A stretch of DNA of 64,000 bases from the NCBI GenBank assembly GCA_028753945.1, contig JAPNXP010000012.1, positions 3,844,001 to 3,908,000 on the forward strand, read 5' to 3'. Below are positions 49,413 to 60,890 of this stretch, in pieces. The stretch is from Hexactinellida sp. DTS-2022. Its lineage: Eukaryota > Porifera > Hexactinellida. Numbering within the stretch: position 1 is the stretch's first letter; each line of letters opens with the position of its first letter. A model generated the notes under the pieces. That model had not been told where the DNA came from. It made no database searches and saw only the letters and a list, made by a program, of their open reading frames with translations. A program made the translations under genes and the position numbers.

Positions 49413-52400
49413 GTAAATAGCTTATACAGTCAACATCCGGTAACTCGAACCCTCAGGGGAATGAAAAATCCGTTCGAGATAACGAATGTTCGAGTTAACG
49501 GGCATTCGACTTACCGGATGTTGACTGTAGTACAGGAGTACATTTGTTAGAAATTTATCTATGTTAACAGGAATTTCCTATTAACCGTGTTCGTACTAGC
49601 GAGGTTCTACTGTATTGATATTCGAAGAACTAATGACCCACCATGTGCTATAACCCTTTACACAGTGCAACTTGTGAGATAGGATTTTTTGTTTTGAGTT
49701 GAAATTCATTTACAATATGGTGGAAAGTGGTGAAATTTCTTAAATCGACTGAATAGTGGAAACTTAGTGGGAAATGGTGGAAATCGACTGAAGGGCGGAA
49801 AATCTTGGAAAGCATAAGATTGATGGAACTACTGTCACTGGAAAATTGGTCCAGAAAATCTGGTCCGAGGGACCAACATTCCATGTAAAATTGTTCTAGC
49901 CTGAAATTTTTGCTCCTACCATGTACCATGGGACCAATATTCCATGGAATTTTGTTCCCGGATTAATTTTTCGGGGCCCAATTATTAATAAAAATGTTTG
50001 GTTACAATAAGGCGAAAATCGGCTAGGTTACTTTTATAGTAAATACGGTAACTAAATACAGTACACCCTCGCTAATCCCAACAGGAAATACCAAAAAAAT
50101 TCTAAAAAAAGTGGGAGAAAATCGTAAATATTGGTATATTGCAATGGAAGTATAAAAAATAAGTATCAGTCAAGTATTTTAAGGAGTAGACTAGATGTTT
50201 AGTGTGGATTAACAAGGTTTTTATACAAATTTGGGTTCGGAATATCGAGTTTCGCATTTATAGATGCCCATAGAATGCATCTCTTCACTATACAGTACAC
50301 CTTCGCTAATCCGAACCCCGCTAATCCGAACCCTCGCTAATCCCAACATCAGAAACCAAGATATTCTTCTAATAAATGTGGGAAAAAATCTTAAATTACA
50401 ATGGAAGTATAAAAAATAAGTCTCAGGCAAGTATTTTAAGGAGTACACTAGATGTTTAGTGCGGATCAACAAAGTTTGTACAAGTTTGGTTCGGATTATC
50501 GAGATTCTAATTTATAGATGCCCATAGAAAATGCATTACTTCACTAATCCGAACGAATTCACTAATCGGAACAGAAGATTTTTGAATCGGAACACCTCTG
50601 TTCGGATTAGCGAGGGTGTACTGTATTCCGAACGAATTCACTAATCGGAACATAATTTTTTGAATCGGAACACCTCTGTTCGGATTAACGAGGGTGTATT
50701 GTATACATAAACCTCAGAGGGACCAATTTTCCACAGAAGGACCAAATTTCCGTGACAGAACCATCTTTATAATTATTTATATTTATAGTTATGAGAGTTG
50801 TACCCTTATATAGAATCACTACTTAGCAGACTTATATTCTGTGCGATAACCGCCTATATTTTGTAATATTACTTAGGTGAAAAGTGTACATATGTACCAG
50901 TACCAATTTTAATTATATTCTGTCTACTAGACTTTGCAAATTTATGTATGAAGCCTGATAAAAGTTTGTGATATTCAAAAACAACAATGTTCATACCGAC
51001 ACCTTTTATGTATTATTTTCCACATTCGTCGATTTCCACCATTTTCCACCATTGAGTCATTTCAACGAAAATTCAGAAATTCAGCATTTATTCAGACCCA
51101 AGATTATATCATTTTAAGTTTATTATTTCTCAAACTTGAAATTTTATTATTTTATGAGAAATTAATAGAAAAAAATTCTCCTTAAAAGTAATTTCATGCC
51201 ATATATGGTTCCCCTTACGGTTAGTTTTGACGGACAACCATAGCTCCGTGGATCTTCCTCTCCGCCATATAAGTCCCCGCGGAGTCCCGATCATCCATGG
51301 CGCCGTACATGGTCCCCCCAGAACCATTCGGGGTGCTCTGACTCTAATCTGCCGTGTAATGTATATACCGCCGGTTTTCTTTGGCCCCGCAAGTTAATCT
51401 CTAGACAATTTGTCTTGCTTAGCCTCATTTGTCAAATTCTAGAGAACTAACAAAACTTCTACAAAGTGGTACTATTCTAAGACATCGGCGGCACAAGTCA
51501 GGCCAATAGCTGATCACTTTTGAACTGACTACGCTGCCCCTATATACTAACAAGACTAACACGAATGCTCCCACTAAATTCTGAGTGAAGTTTATATTCA
51601 ATACTATTAATAAGGGGACCATTCACCAGTTACGCGGTGGACCTTCTATGGCGTGACATATATATATATACACTTATACAGTGGATGCCGGTTATAAGCA
51701 CATCGTCGGGAACTGTACTTAAGGTGCTTATAACCGTCATGTTCTTATAACCGACATAAATTTTACAGGGTATATGGTAACCGTTTTCCAACATAGTGTG
51801 CTTATATCCGATATGTTCTTATAACCGGTGTGCTTAAATCCGACATCTACTGTTTTGTATGTTCCGAATTGATTGAACACGATTTCCAAATGTAATGTTT
51901 GGCATTTACGGCCGTAAACTGGGGCGACTTTGTGACTTTGTCCCATTATTCCACGTTTATCAATGTATTTCTTTAATTAAACATAGCCTACATAGTCAAA
52001 TACGATTCGAACTAACGCCTACATAGTCAAATTCTATTCGAACTAATGCCTACATAGTCAAATTCTATTCGAACTAACGCCTACATAGTCAAATTCTATT
52101 CGAACTAATGCCTACATACAGGATTCGAACTAACGCCTACATACAGATTCGAACTAATGCAGCGCCCCCACTCGTACCTAATATCAACTCGTCCCAAATA
52201 CCAACTTGTATTTGTACTATGTCTTGGTCAACAGGGGCTTGGCTTAGTTAACCAAATTGTTTCTCATCATTATATAAAACGATCTCATTATTTAATATTT
52301 ATATCAAGTTATTAATTAATCAAATGGGGAATAAGTTGATGAACAAGGTTGTTATAGAATAGGTACGTGTAAGAGTTTTCCAAAATACTGGGACGAGTTG

Positions 52401-55400
52401 ACCCAAAAAATATATAGGAGTTGCCCGAAATAAGAGGTACGAGTTGACCAAAAGAATTGGTACGAGTTGACCAAAAATAAAGACTATTAGTGTCTAAAAT
52501 AGACACGAGTTGACCAAAAATAAAGACCATTAATGCCTAAAATTGGCACGAGTTTACTAAAAATACTGGGGACGAGTTGACCTAGAATTAGGTACGAGTT
52601 GACCAAATAATTATGGACGAGTTTAAATAGGTACGAGTTGACTGGCTCCCGATATTTCAGAAACTGTTGGAGTTAAAATAATTCTAGCCATCGGTAGTAA
52701 TCTAAATACATGACTTTCTATACGTATATAATACTTTTGAGGTCTCTTGGAGTCACGGTTTTCATTTTGACCATATATGGTCATTTTCATGTGACCAAAT
52801 TTGATGACGATGCAAATTTTTCCAACTCTTGATCTATGGACAGCAGAGACTAGCTCTAAAATTTTAATCACATCATGATATTATTTATAACTCATTGGAT
52901 AACCTTTTGAAATTATATTTCAATCGATTGATGTGTTGTGCAATCAAATGCCCATATATGGTGGTGGCAGAATGGCATTATTTTAATACGCTGTCCAGAA
53001 ATCCAACATCGGATCAAAATAAGATAGACCTTAGCTCTAAATTGCTAAACATTGTTTTATTCATTTTCAAATGACATGATCTATTTTATGCAGCTTTGGA
53101 ACTCCTTTTTTTCGCACTTTCAAATTCTGGATTCTGCCACTTCGACACAACTCAAAAGAGTAGTTTGGGAAAAGTGGCCCAGGAGAACAATTTTTCATTC
53201 AAAAACTGGGTGATGAATTTGTCTGAAATTTTAATAGAGTGTTGAGAACAAGTAAAACAATGAATTATTTTGATATAATTTTGATTACTTGTTTTTTGAC
53301 TATGTGGACAGTTTTGTTCCAAAAAATGTCAAAAAACCATGAAAAGCTGCGTTATCACGACAAATACCCCCAAATAAAAGTTCTGCGAAATTTTAGAGTA
53401 AAAAGTAATTATTGGGAGGTTGTATCGGATATAATAGCTTAGTCCTATGATCAAAAAAGTTAAATTAGTTTATTACGAGTATTTAAAAAAATTGGTTTTG
53501 TTGTATTAATTTGAATTGAAACTATATTTACAATTTAAAAAAATCCATACTATAGAAACACGATAAAGGCAATCTGATACTCCTCAAATACTTTCCTTTT
53601 TTAGGAAAATTTTCTGCTTGTTATAGTTATAATGCTCTATATTACATGCAGGCATCCATACTAATGGTGTACACTAGCGTTAATATTTAATATTACTGTT
53701 ACGCTATAGAGTCCCAGTCTCTACTAAATGACAACATAAACTTATTACTGCTGATAAGCTCTGACAGCGAACATTCAGACGGAGACACGGAAGTAGGCTT
53801 ACCCTTCACGGAGAGACAGGAGAGTCCACAGCTGACACAGGAGTGTGAGGATGGAGTGAAGGAGAGTTTGACTCAAGCTTTCATTCGCAACGAGTCATTC
53901 TCTAGTATTGAGAAGACACCGCCTTTGCTTATTAGAACAGGTATAGTCATATGCGTAATCAGAGTAGTTTTTGAGCTCGCCCACACGCGTCTGAATTACA
54001 CAAATGTATTATCTCTATATGGGTAACGTATCTCTCGATTTTCTTGTGTCTAGAGAGGTTTTATTTCAAATAAAAGTCGCACGCACCTGGATAAAACCCT
54101 CGCTTAATTTACATATTTGTATACAGCAAGAAATTATCCAGGAGCGCGAGACGCTCCTTTTGGAGCATGATTTTTGGAAAATTTTAATTTAGGAGCGCGA
54201 AAATTTGTTATCTTCTCTTTTACCGTAACATTAATTTGTTATTTAGGCGTATGAAAATTGGATCAAACCAGGATTAGGAGCGTATTTAAAAATGGCTGTA
54301 TAATACACTGGTATACAGTCAGTGCATATTAGTCCAGCAATATGGTGAAAGATTGTGCATTTTCGAGATAAAAGTACCAAATTTTGCACAATTGTAGTAT
54401 TATAGGTTCTGATCAACTTCAGCTATGGCACATAGCAGAATTTTTGGAAGAGATTTTTTTTCAGGGGGTCAAAAATTGGTGCCCAATCGAATCCCCGGAA
54501 GTATAAATACAGGATAGCTCATTCAAATGCATTCTTAACGACTTTATATTGTCAGATTCGTGCTCAGCACTGAATTTCCAGCATTTTGATAGATATATTG
54601 ACTATATTTGATGAGAATATTTTTTGGTTTTCCATAGCAACGGTAAAAATGTGCTAAACATTCCGATCTCCCAATTTGGAGTAACTATATCGAGTGACCC
54701 CTTGTTTTTCTCGGGTATGCGTACTGAGTGCGAATATACTATTAGAAACACTCTAAATATTAATTGTCAAGCCAAAAGTATGCATTTAACATATTCCAGC
54801 TCAAAGCCAAAATTTATCCAAGATCAAAAGTAGTAGTTACTGGAAATTAAGTGCTGAGCACGAATCTGACAATAAAAAGTCGTTAAGAACATGTCTTTGT
54901 ACTTGTACTACTTCTAGGCAGGCTTGGACCGGCCATAGTTCCATAGTGCAATGCACATGCTCCCCCATTTATTCGTCCTTGTGTCAGGCCAGTAGCTAGG
55001 GGGAGGCTCGCCGGCTAGGTTAACTTTTGTGATATATCTGACATTTAGATTTGTTGTTGAATTGTATATTATTGGAGTTTCAATTTCCTCATGCTCACAT
55101 TTTGTATTAATACCCTCGAATATTCTAGTATCGCACTTATACGTAGTTATTGAAATTTGGGTGAAATAGTATCTAATAGTATATTCTAATAGTATATTCG
55201 CACTCAGTACGCATACCCGAGAAAAACAAGGGGTCACTCGATATGGTTACTCCAAATTGGGAGATCGGAATGTTCAACACATTCTTACCGTTGCTATGGA
55301 AAACCAAAAAATATTCTCACCAAATATAGTCAATATATCTATCAAAATGCTGGAAATTCAGTGCTGAGCACGAATCTGACAATATAAAGTAGTTAAGAAT

Positions 55401-58400
55401 GCATTTGAATGAGCTATCCTGTATTTATACTTCCGGGGATTCGATTGGGCACCAATTTTTGACCCCCTGAAAAAAGATTTCTTCCAAAAATTCTGCTATG
55501 TGCCATAGCTGAAGTTGATCAGAACCTATAATACTACAATTGTGCAAAATTTGGTACTTTTATCTCGAAAATGCACAATCTTTCACCATATTGCTGGACT
55601 ATAGATCATATTTCGGACTATGTGCTTTAAGAAACACAGTTTAAACCGTTTAAGGGCCAGAAGCATCAAGGGACCAAAAAGGGTGGCCGCTTTTGAATTA
55701 TACACAGGTTCAATAGAATGGGGAATCGGAGGAGACTGTTTTTGGTGTCTGTTAAGAAATTTGGACTCAAATACAATGGAAAGTATGAACATTTATAAAT
55801 TAGATTGTCTGATTTTCGTGAAGGTGTGAAAATCTTATAAAACCCTAGGCTTAGAACAAAATCGAGACTATACAAATTATAAATATATACGTAATATTAT
55901 AAATACATATTACTTTTGATAAATATAGTTTACGTATAATTTATTATATAGTAACCCATCAGTCTCGGCAGAGGCGCCCACAGACCCCTAAAAAAAGTAA
56001 CGCACAATGTTGTATGGAAATTTGGGCTGTAAATATTAGTATGATTGTGCATTATATTGAATCTTAAATTCTTAATTATTTGAGAGAAGTGCAATTCGCC
56101 GATGTCCTGATGCATCAAACGAATGTATAACCTTCTCAACGTCGATCGGATATCTCGATGCACGTGCATTTGTGCAAGACCCGTGAGTCAAAAATTGTGT
56201 GCGAGAGCTGCAAGTAAGATATCAAATGATAAAAATTACTTAAGTTGATTGATACGCGTATTGCGTATAATACGTATCATACATTATACGCTATCCATCA
56301 GTACGTATTTTAAGTTAAATATATGATCAACAAGGGATGTTTTCAAAGTAAATTCAGTTGTATAGTATATGTTAAAATCTTATTGTAAAACAAGATGCTA
56401 GCAACTAATCAAATTTATACTATACAGACTATTCTAAGGTCGATTAACATTAAAAGAATAACGATTAAACCGAAAGTTGTTCATTACAATTCCAATAGCG
56501 CGATATAATAAGTAAGATATACGAATAATAAGTATCAATAAAATACGTATTAAACAACCAAGAAAATTACCCAGTTAAATTTGTATACGCACGTGCTTAT
56601 ACTGCGTACCCCTGTGGGCGCCACTGAGTCTCGGTCGCTTGCGACAGATCGGTGCTCGCACCTCAAGTTAACGTCCGCTATCCGGCCTTACCTTTATGAC
56701 ATTTTGAACTTAGTCTCTATCTCAATTATATATGCTGTTTCTATTCCGCCCATCACTTTAATACAATCCTGACAAACAAACAAACAAACAAACAGACACA
56801 CAACATTCGAGTTTTAATATTATAGATATATTCCTGTTTTTGTGTCGTTTGGACTTGTGGTTACCCCAAGACATCATTCTTCCAATATCTTATTATGACT
56901 CTTGTATCACAGATGAACAGAATCTCAGTACAAACAAATTGACGGAAAACCAACAAACTCAAGACTCAGACAGTTTCTTTGATAGCCGGGACTCAATACT
57001 ATTTCAATACACGCAACAGATGCAAATGCAGTCTCAATCAAAATCATCTCCTATTATAATGCAAGATGAGACCCCATTAGTTTCTATGTGCCCATCTAAC
57101 AGTCTACACTCTAGTGTTATAATAGGTAGCCGGTAGATTGTATTGTAATGTTAATTTAAGAAGATGGTATATTCGTATATGAATCAGTGGCATACCCAGG
57201 GGGTAAGGTTGCTAAAGCCCCTCCCCAGTTATGTTTTCAAGTGTGCATGCCGTAGAAATTATATAACATTACTTTTCACAAATATTTATTTTTCAACCTT
57301 AAATAATTTTCTTGGTATACTTTTGACATATGGGTATTTATTATATTGTTGACTAAATTAATTATTTATTTTGTCAACATGATTCATTTCCCCGATACTT
57401 TATGATTTTTCGTTTAATTTGAACAATTTATCTGTTCTTAATTTAACAATCCCCTAGCATTTGTAAAATCACAGTTTGTATATATAATAAGCAGGCTATC
57501 TGTATTTGTAATATTAATATTGTGTGTATGTCTGTTTAGAGTCTCCAAACACTGACACAGACGAGAGCTCCGAGTACGACTACTCCAGCAGTGAGTCAGA
57601 TAGCGCTATACTATCTTCACAGCATTCAGTATGCTATACTATAGTACAGTCAACTTCCGTTATAAGCGGAGTTGTTATAAGCGAGTTCGATCTTAAAAGA
57701 GTTCATTCATACCAAAGCTGTTTTCGTTATACCCGGAGTTCGTTATAAGCAGAATTCGTTTTAACCTGAGTTCGTTTTAACCGGATTAAAATCAATAGTT
57801 TCTACCAGTGTTTCTCAACCTTTTTCAGTCGATCGCCCCTTAGCGAATAGTGCAAGTGCTTATCGCCCCCCTCCAATTTTAACATAAAAAAGAACCAAGC
57901 AACTAAGACAGATATTCTATTAACCGTATTTCCCCGAAAAAGCGCCTCGGCTTAAAAAAGCACGGCTCTATAAAAATGGTATCTGTATGTTAAAATTTAT
58001 TCCCAATAAATGATAACTGCAATGGAATTGTTGTGATTTAGGCAATTATAGGATGTTTAATCTCGCTGGGTAATTAGAATGCACCTTAATATTATTTTCT
58101 GGAAATTTCATGAAAAAATGAGTCCAAATTTTGACCATGAAATCAATAAGCACCGAGGCGCTTATTCGGGGAAATACGGTAATATCGGTATATTTACATT
58201 TGACAACCATGTTTAGTGTGAAAGTTGGGCATGGAGCCCAGGGGCGTAGATTTAAAAAGCAGATTGGGTCGGGGGGAGAAGCACAAGTATTTTAGTTGTA
58301 TATAATTACTAATTGATTTCCTCTTCATCTAAGAATACCTGGATTTAACAAACGAGCGAGCGCAGCGAGCGAGAAAATTTTTTAGGAGAGAAGAGGAAAT

Positions 58401-59562
58401 CAAATAACATTGAGTATAACTAAATAATTTTAAGACAACAATTTATCATTGATTTCAGGGAAATATATACATGAGGTTCACAAATATTGGGGGAGAGAAA
58501 TGAGGCTCTCGCACGAATGTATTGATTTCGGGGGTCGAGGATCCCACAGTATCGAGGCCCTTGATTGTGCCCAGTGCAAGATTTTTCAGATCGGGATTGA
58601 ATTAGTTCAAGAATAGCCGAAATGCTGAACATGTAAATTTTAGATTCTAGCTAAAGTGAATCAAATCGCCCCCTACCGCCCCCTTACAGTCTTGTCGCCC
58701 CCCAATCGCCCCTAACCTTTTTATCGCCCCCCTCGTCTCTCGTATCGCCCCCTAGGGGGCGATATCGCCCACGTTGAGAAACACTGGTTTATACTATAAA
58801 CTATTGATTTTAATCCTTTATAGTCTATATGAGAAATAAATGATTTCTTATATCCATTTCGTGGTAAACGAAGTTTTGATCATGTAATGAGATAGAAGGA
58901 TTCCGAACCATTGAACGACTTCGTTATAAGCAGGTACTTCGTTATATCCGACTTGGTTATAACGGGAGTTGACTAGTATTCATTGGTTATCTAGTGTGAT
59001 AATAACATGTAACGCAGATACATACAGCCGTATATACTGTATAGTATATATAATTTTATCGACTCTCTGCGTCTAGGCTGGCAGCAACCTGATCACTGGA
59101 GAGACTGCAACAGACCTACACACAGAGCACAATGCAATTAGTATTGGAAATAGGACTTGTCCTAACTTTAAACCTAAGCGGATTAAATTAATTAAAACAT
59201 TACCAGAAGAAAAAGGGATACTAACATATATAAAACAACGACAACAACAACAACAACAAAATACTCACAAATTAATAACCGATGTATTCAAGAAACCCAA
59301 GCCAGTACAACCCAAACCATGGACAGTCCAAGAAGAACAATTGCTCGTTATCGGAGTAAGCAAGTATGGGACACGTTGGAAGAAAATACACACAAATTAT
59401 AACTTCTCTTATTCTCGAACTCCGGCTGCACTCTGCACTAAATATCATGTCCTCAAGATAAATGGAGAATATTCTAGATATTTACGCGAATTTCGCAAGA
59501 ATGCTGGATACAAGTCTCATGAACAATCAGAACCGGAAGAATATAATTCTGATAAGGTATAG
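49013..59562 (+). CDS. TRF-like Myb/SANT-domain protein (five exons seen)
   Basis: Exons 49013(or later)-49412, 53710-53940, 56871-57125, 57540-57628 and 59077-59562 join in frame. The first three joins are phase 1 and the last is phase 0. The N-terminal 250-300 residues are Ser/Thr/Gln/acidic, probably disordered. The last exon ends with PWTVQEEQLLVIGVSKYG, then TRWKKIHTNYNFSYSRTPAA, then LCTKYHVLK. This follows the Myb domain of TRF1/TRF2-type telomere proteins (W..EE..L..GV.KYG..W..I...Y.F..RT...L). Such proteins bind duplex telomeric repeats in the nucleus. The recognition helix differs (see findings), so telomere binding is only a possibility. No TRFH domain is visible; it may lie upstream of the window's readable exons or be absent. 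A final GTA-TAG could be a stop or a splice donor. Confidence 0.6.
49427..49527. mobile_element. 101-bp Tigger-like MITE next to a splice donor
   Basis: The ends CAGTCAACATCCGGTAACTC and ACCGGATGTTGACTG are inverted, with TA on both sides. It lies 14 bp beyond the predicted donor of the preceding exon. Confidence 0.85.
49528..51130. repeat. Intronic cluster of MITE fragments
   Basis: 49720-49800 and 51020-51075 hold GGTGGAAA/TTTCCACCA fragments of the 20289 foldback family. 50058-50705 holds two or three overlapping TACAGTACACCCTCGCTAAT elements with mirrored AGCGAGGGTGTACTGTA ends, one inside another. No exon was recognised. Confidence 0.65.
51131..51678. other. Intronic stretch
   Basis: No gene is recognised. 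51485-51545 holds a GTCAGGCCAATAG fragment shared with 42300-42350. A short (TA)n run precedes 51675. Confidence 0.45.
51679..51852. mobile_element. Tigger-like MITE, CAGTGGATGCCGGTTATAAG end
   Basis: The left TIR is CAGTGGATGCCGGTTATAAG. The right TIR CTTAAATCCGACATCTACTG is imperfect. Internal TTCTTATAACCG units repeat. Confidence 0.75.
51995..52160. repeat. 31-bp tandem repeat, about five copies
   Basis: The unit is CCTACATAGTCAAATTCTAT followed by TCGAACTAACG. The last two copies are shortened to CCTACATACAG(G)ATTCGAAC. Confidence 0.85.
52165..52650. repeat. Element with inverted TACGAGTTGACC arrays
   Basis: Left: CACTCGTACCTAATATCAAC and CTCGTCCC motifs. Right: at least eight GTACGAGTTGACCAAAAATA-type units in the opposite sense, ending GGTACGAGTTGACTGG. 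It looks like another non-autonomous element with repeat-built ends. The TSD was not identified. Confidence 0.6.
52725..53690. repeat. About 0.95-kb duplicated segment, copy 2
   Basis: Partner of 47535-48510. It ends about 20 nt before exon 53710, around GTGTACACTAGCGTTAAT (copy 1 has GTATGCACTAGCGATAAC). Confidence 0.8.
53710..53940 (+). CDS. TRF-like gene, second visible exon
   Basis: 77 codons' worth, bounded by ctatag|AG and AACAG|gtatag (phase 1 to 1). Acidic and Ser-rich (SSDSEHSDGDTEVG, QECEDGVKESL), ending IEKTPPLLIRT. Its codon composition is clearly unlike the AT-rich flanks. Confidence 0.6.
53941..54330. other. Intron sequence
   Basis: It includes a GGAGCGCGA motif repeated near 54140, 54190 and 54276. 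No exon is recognised. Confidence 0.4.
54331..55600. mobile_element. 1.27-kb foldback element in a TRF-like gene intron
   Basis: The arms are about 430 bp. The left begins AGTCCAGCAATATGGTGAAA and the right ends TTTCACCATATTGCTGGACT; the pairing is close to complete. The loop (about 54900-55180) has a GC-richer patch. A diverged single arm lies at 61975-62400 with two MITEs inserted. The TSD is not clear. Confidence 0.85.
55601..55960. other. Intron sequence
   Basis: No feature is recognised. Short ORFs on both strands lack any domain. Confidence 0.4.
55969..56626. mobile_element. hAT-type MITE, CAG(A/T)GGCGCCCACAG ends, 8-bp TSD AGTCTCGG
   Basis: The left end is CAGAGGCGCCCACAGACC and the right end is CTGTGGGCGCCACTG. 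Perfect AGTCTCGG repeats lie at 55961-55968 and 56627-56634. It is 658 bp with no transposase. The inside has GCGTATAATACGTATCATAC inverted motifs. Confidence 0.88.
56635..56800. repeat. Remnant resembling the end of a retroposon
   Basis: GC-richer sequence (GGTGCTCGCACCTCAAG) leads to CATCACTTTAATACAATCCTGAC and then (AAAC)n. The TCACT-TAATACAAT-C run is also found in B-family units (TATCACTCTAATACAATTC). A SINE/LINE-type tail is possible but unproven. Confidence 0.45.
56871..57125 (+). CDS. TRF-like gene, third visible exon
   Basis: Acceptor ttaccccaag|AC after a pyrimidine-rich run (an alternative at 56826 also keeps phase), donor ATAATAG|gtagcc, phase 1 to 1. Gln/Ser-rich (FQYTQQMQMQSQSKSSPII), ending near DETPLVSMCPSNSL. 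Confidence 0.55.
57126..57539. other. Intron sequence
   Basis: AT-rich with no recognisable repeat. Confidence 0.45.
57540..57628 (+). CDS. TRF-like gene, fourth visible exon
   Basis: Acceptor tgtttag|AG, phase 1. It encodes SPNTDTDESSEYDYSSSESD, a strongly acidic, CK2-site-like stretch. It ends CATTCA|gtatgc in phase 0, in frame with the next exon. Confidence 0.55.
57806..58786. mobile_element. hAT-type element, second copy, TSD GTTTCTAC/GTTTATAC
   Basis: 981 bp. It is the same element as 3119-4089, including the internal MITE (57924-58179). The 8-bp duplications 57798-57805 and 58787-58794 differ at one base, so this insertion is older or has mutated since. Confidence 0.88.
57924..58179. 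mobile_element. MITE with TIR CCGTATTTCCCCGA, inside the hAT-type element
   Basis: It has the same internal position as 3238-3477 in the first hAT copy. The ends are CCGTATTTCCCCGAAAAAGC and GGGGAAATACGG. Confidence 0.72.
59077..59562 (+). CDS. TRF-like gene, Myb-domain exon
   Basis: Acceptor gcgtctag|GCT, phase 0, 161 codons. A basic stretch (FKPKRIKLIKTL) and a Gln run (QRQQQQQQ) precede the Myb domain at about 59315-59460. The domain is followed by YSRYLREFRKNAGYKSHEQS and an acidic end. It ends GATAAGGTATAG, which is a stop after Val or an AAG|gtatag donor. Confidence 0.7.
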   Translation, partial: AGSNLITGETATDLHTEHNAISIGNRTCPNFKPKRIKLIKTLPEEKGILTYIKQRQQQQQQNTHKLITDVFKKPKPVQPKPWTVQEEQLLVIGVSKYGTRWKKIHTNYNFSYSRTPAALCTKYHVLKINGEYSRYLREFRKNAGYKSHEQSEPEEYNSDKV

Positions 59563-59830
59563 GTATACTCCCATTTATTTCTTTAACCAGAGATGGCCTG
59601 CAATGTTTATTTTATCTAAAATAGTTAAACCCTCAGTCCCCTCCAAGATACCTCAAAACTCTTTAATTAATATTTGAAACCTATTCCAGCTCTCCATAAT
59701 CTGTAACATCTTCTACATTGTTTCTACATATTACATGCTACTAACACTATACTCCGAGTTTACCCGGAGTTTACCCGGACATTACCCGGAATTTCCGGGC
59801 GGCCCGATGGAGTGACCTTTGCATTTACGA
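59563..59830. other. Downstream sequence
   Basis: Mostly featureless. 59758-59800 has GAGTTTACCCGGA repeated, then TTTCCGGGCGGCCCG. Confidence 0.4.
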
Positions 59831-60890
59831 CGCCTATGTGCACCTGGGGTTACGATTTTTGATTAACAAATTTTGGACACATCTTTGACACCTTTCAAAA
59901 TTTGTCTGATGCATAACTCAAAAGATGTTTTACTAAACCCCAAAATTTTATTTCACATTTGGATTCACCATAAAATTCTGCGTCTGATGGGTGAAGACAA
60001 ATTTTTATAGTGGGTTTAATTCATGCCACAAATCGGGGTTGAAATTTATTTGTTTACTCACACTTCAGTTTCAGTAAAACTGTTAGATCTAATTCCATTG
60101 TTTCAACTTGTAATAATTATATGATTAAACTTGTTAAATCTTACACAATTGTTTAAACTTGCGATAATTATATTGATTCCACTTGTGAAATCGAGTAGGC
60201 TTCTATTTTCTATTTGAAAACTAAGATTTTACATTCCATAACAACGACAGATTATGTGATTATATTTACTTCTGCTTAGAATATTTTTCCACAATTGGAT
60301 ACATGACATATTTAATTCTAATTAATTCGCTCTGTGTTTAACTTATAGAGACGGTTCCAATTAGATTATTGGGGTAATCTAGTGCGCTGAATTCAAATAT
60401 GAATGTGAAATTAAATTAAAATTAATAATAATTGCAAATAATTGAACTTCATTTATTTTGCAGTACATAATAATGGTGTTAAATTGTTAATAAAATGATA
60501 ATTATTTGTACTAATTTGATTCATGGAATTAATCTCAGAGATTATACAAGCTAGAAACAAACTTCAAATTTATCAATTGATCCATATGCCACCTAATACC
60601 TCTACAAATGGGTATTGACACCTTGAGGTGATGATGACATCGTCAAAAAAATGTGTTTCTACAATTTTGTGAATTCTATATTTCGAATGGGTTGGTTGGT
60701 GTTGGGTGATCACCCAACACGCACATAAAAAAATGCTGACTCATCACTTAATATATTCTACTGAAACTTGAATTTCTTTGAAATGAAGTGAGCTAAAACG
60801 AAACTTTCAACTTACTAAGGGTCATTGCCTTTTGAAACACCTTCTGAAATAATTTAACACCTTCATAGTGATGATGACATGGCAAAAAAA
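59831..60890 (+). repeat. A-family unit, diverged copy
   Basis: It starts GTGCACCTGGGGTTACGATT and contains CACCTTGAGGTGATGATGAC near 60620 and CACCCAACACGCACATAAAA. It is more diverged than the 10.8-15.5 kb array and has a longer internal segment. Confidence 0.75.

Larger units (their letters stand above)
57647..58976. mobile_element. Tigger-like element split by a hAT-type insertion
   Basis: The left TIR is CAGTCAACTTCCGTTATAAG and the right is GGTTATAACGGGAGTTGACT, with TA outside and one extra base on the right. Several GTTATAAGC(G/A) units occur inside. The hAT-type element at 57806-58786 divides it. It begins only 18 bp after a predicted splice donor. Confidence 0.8.
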
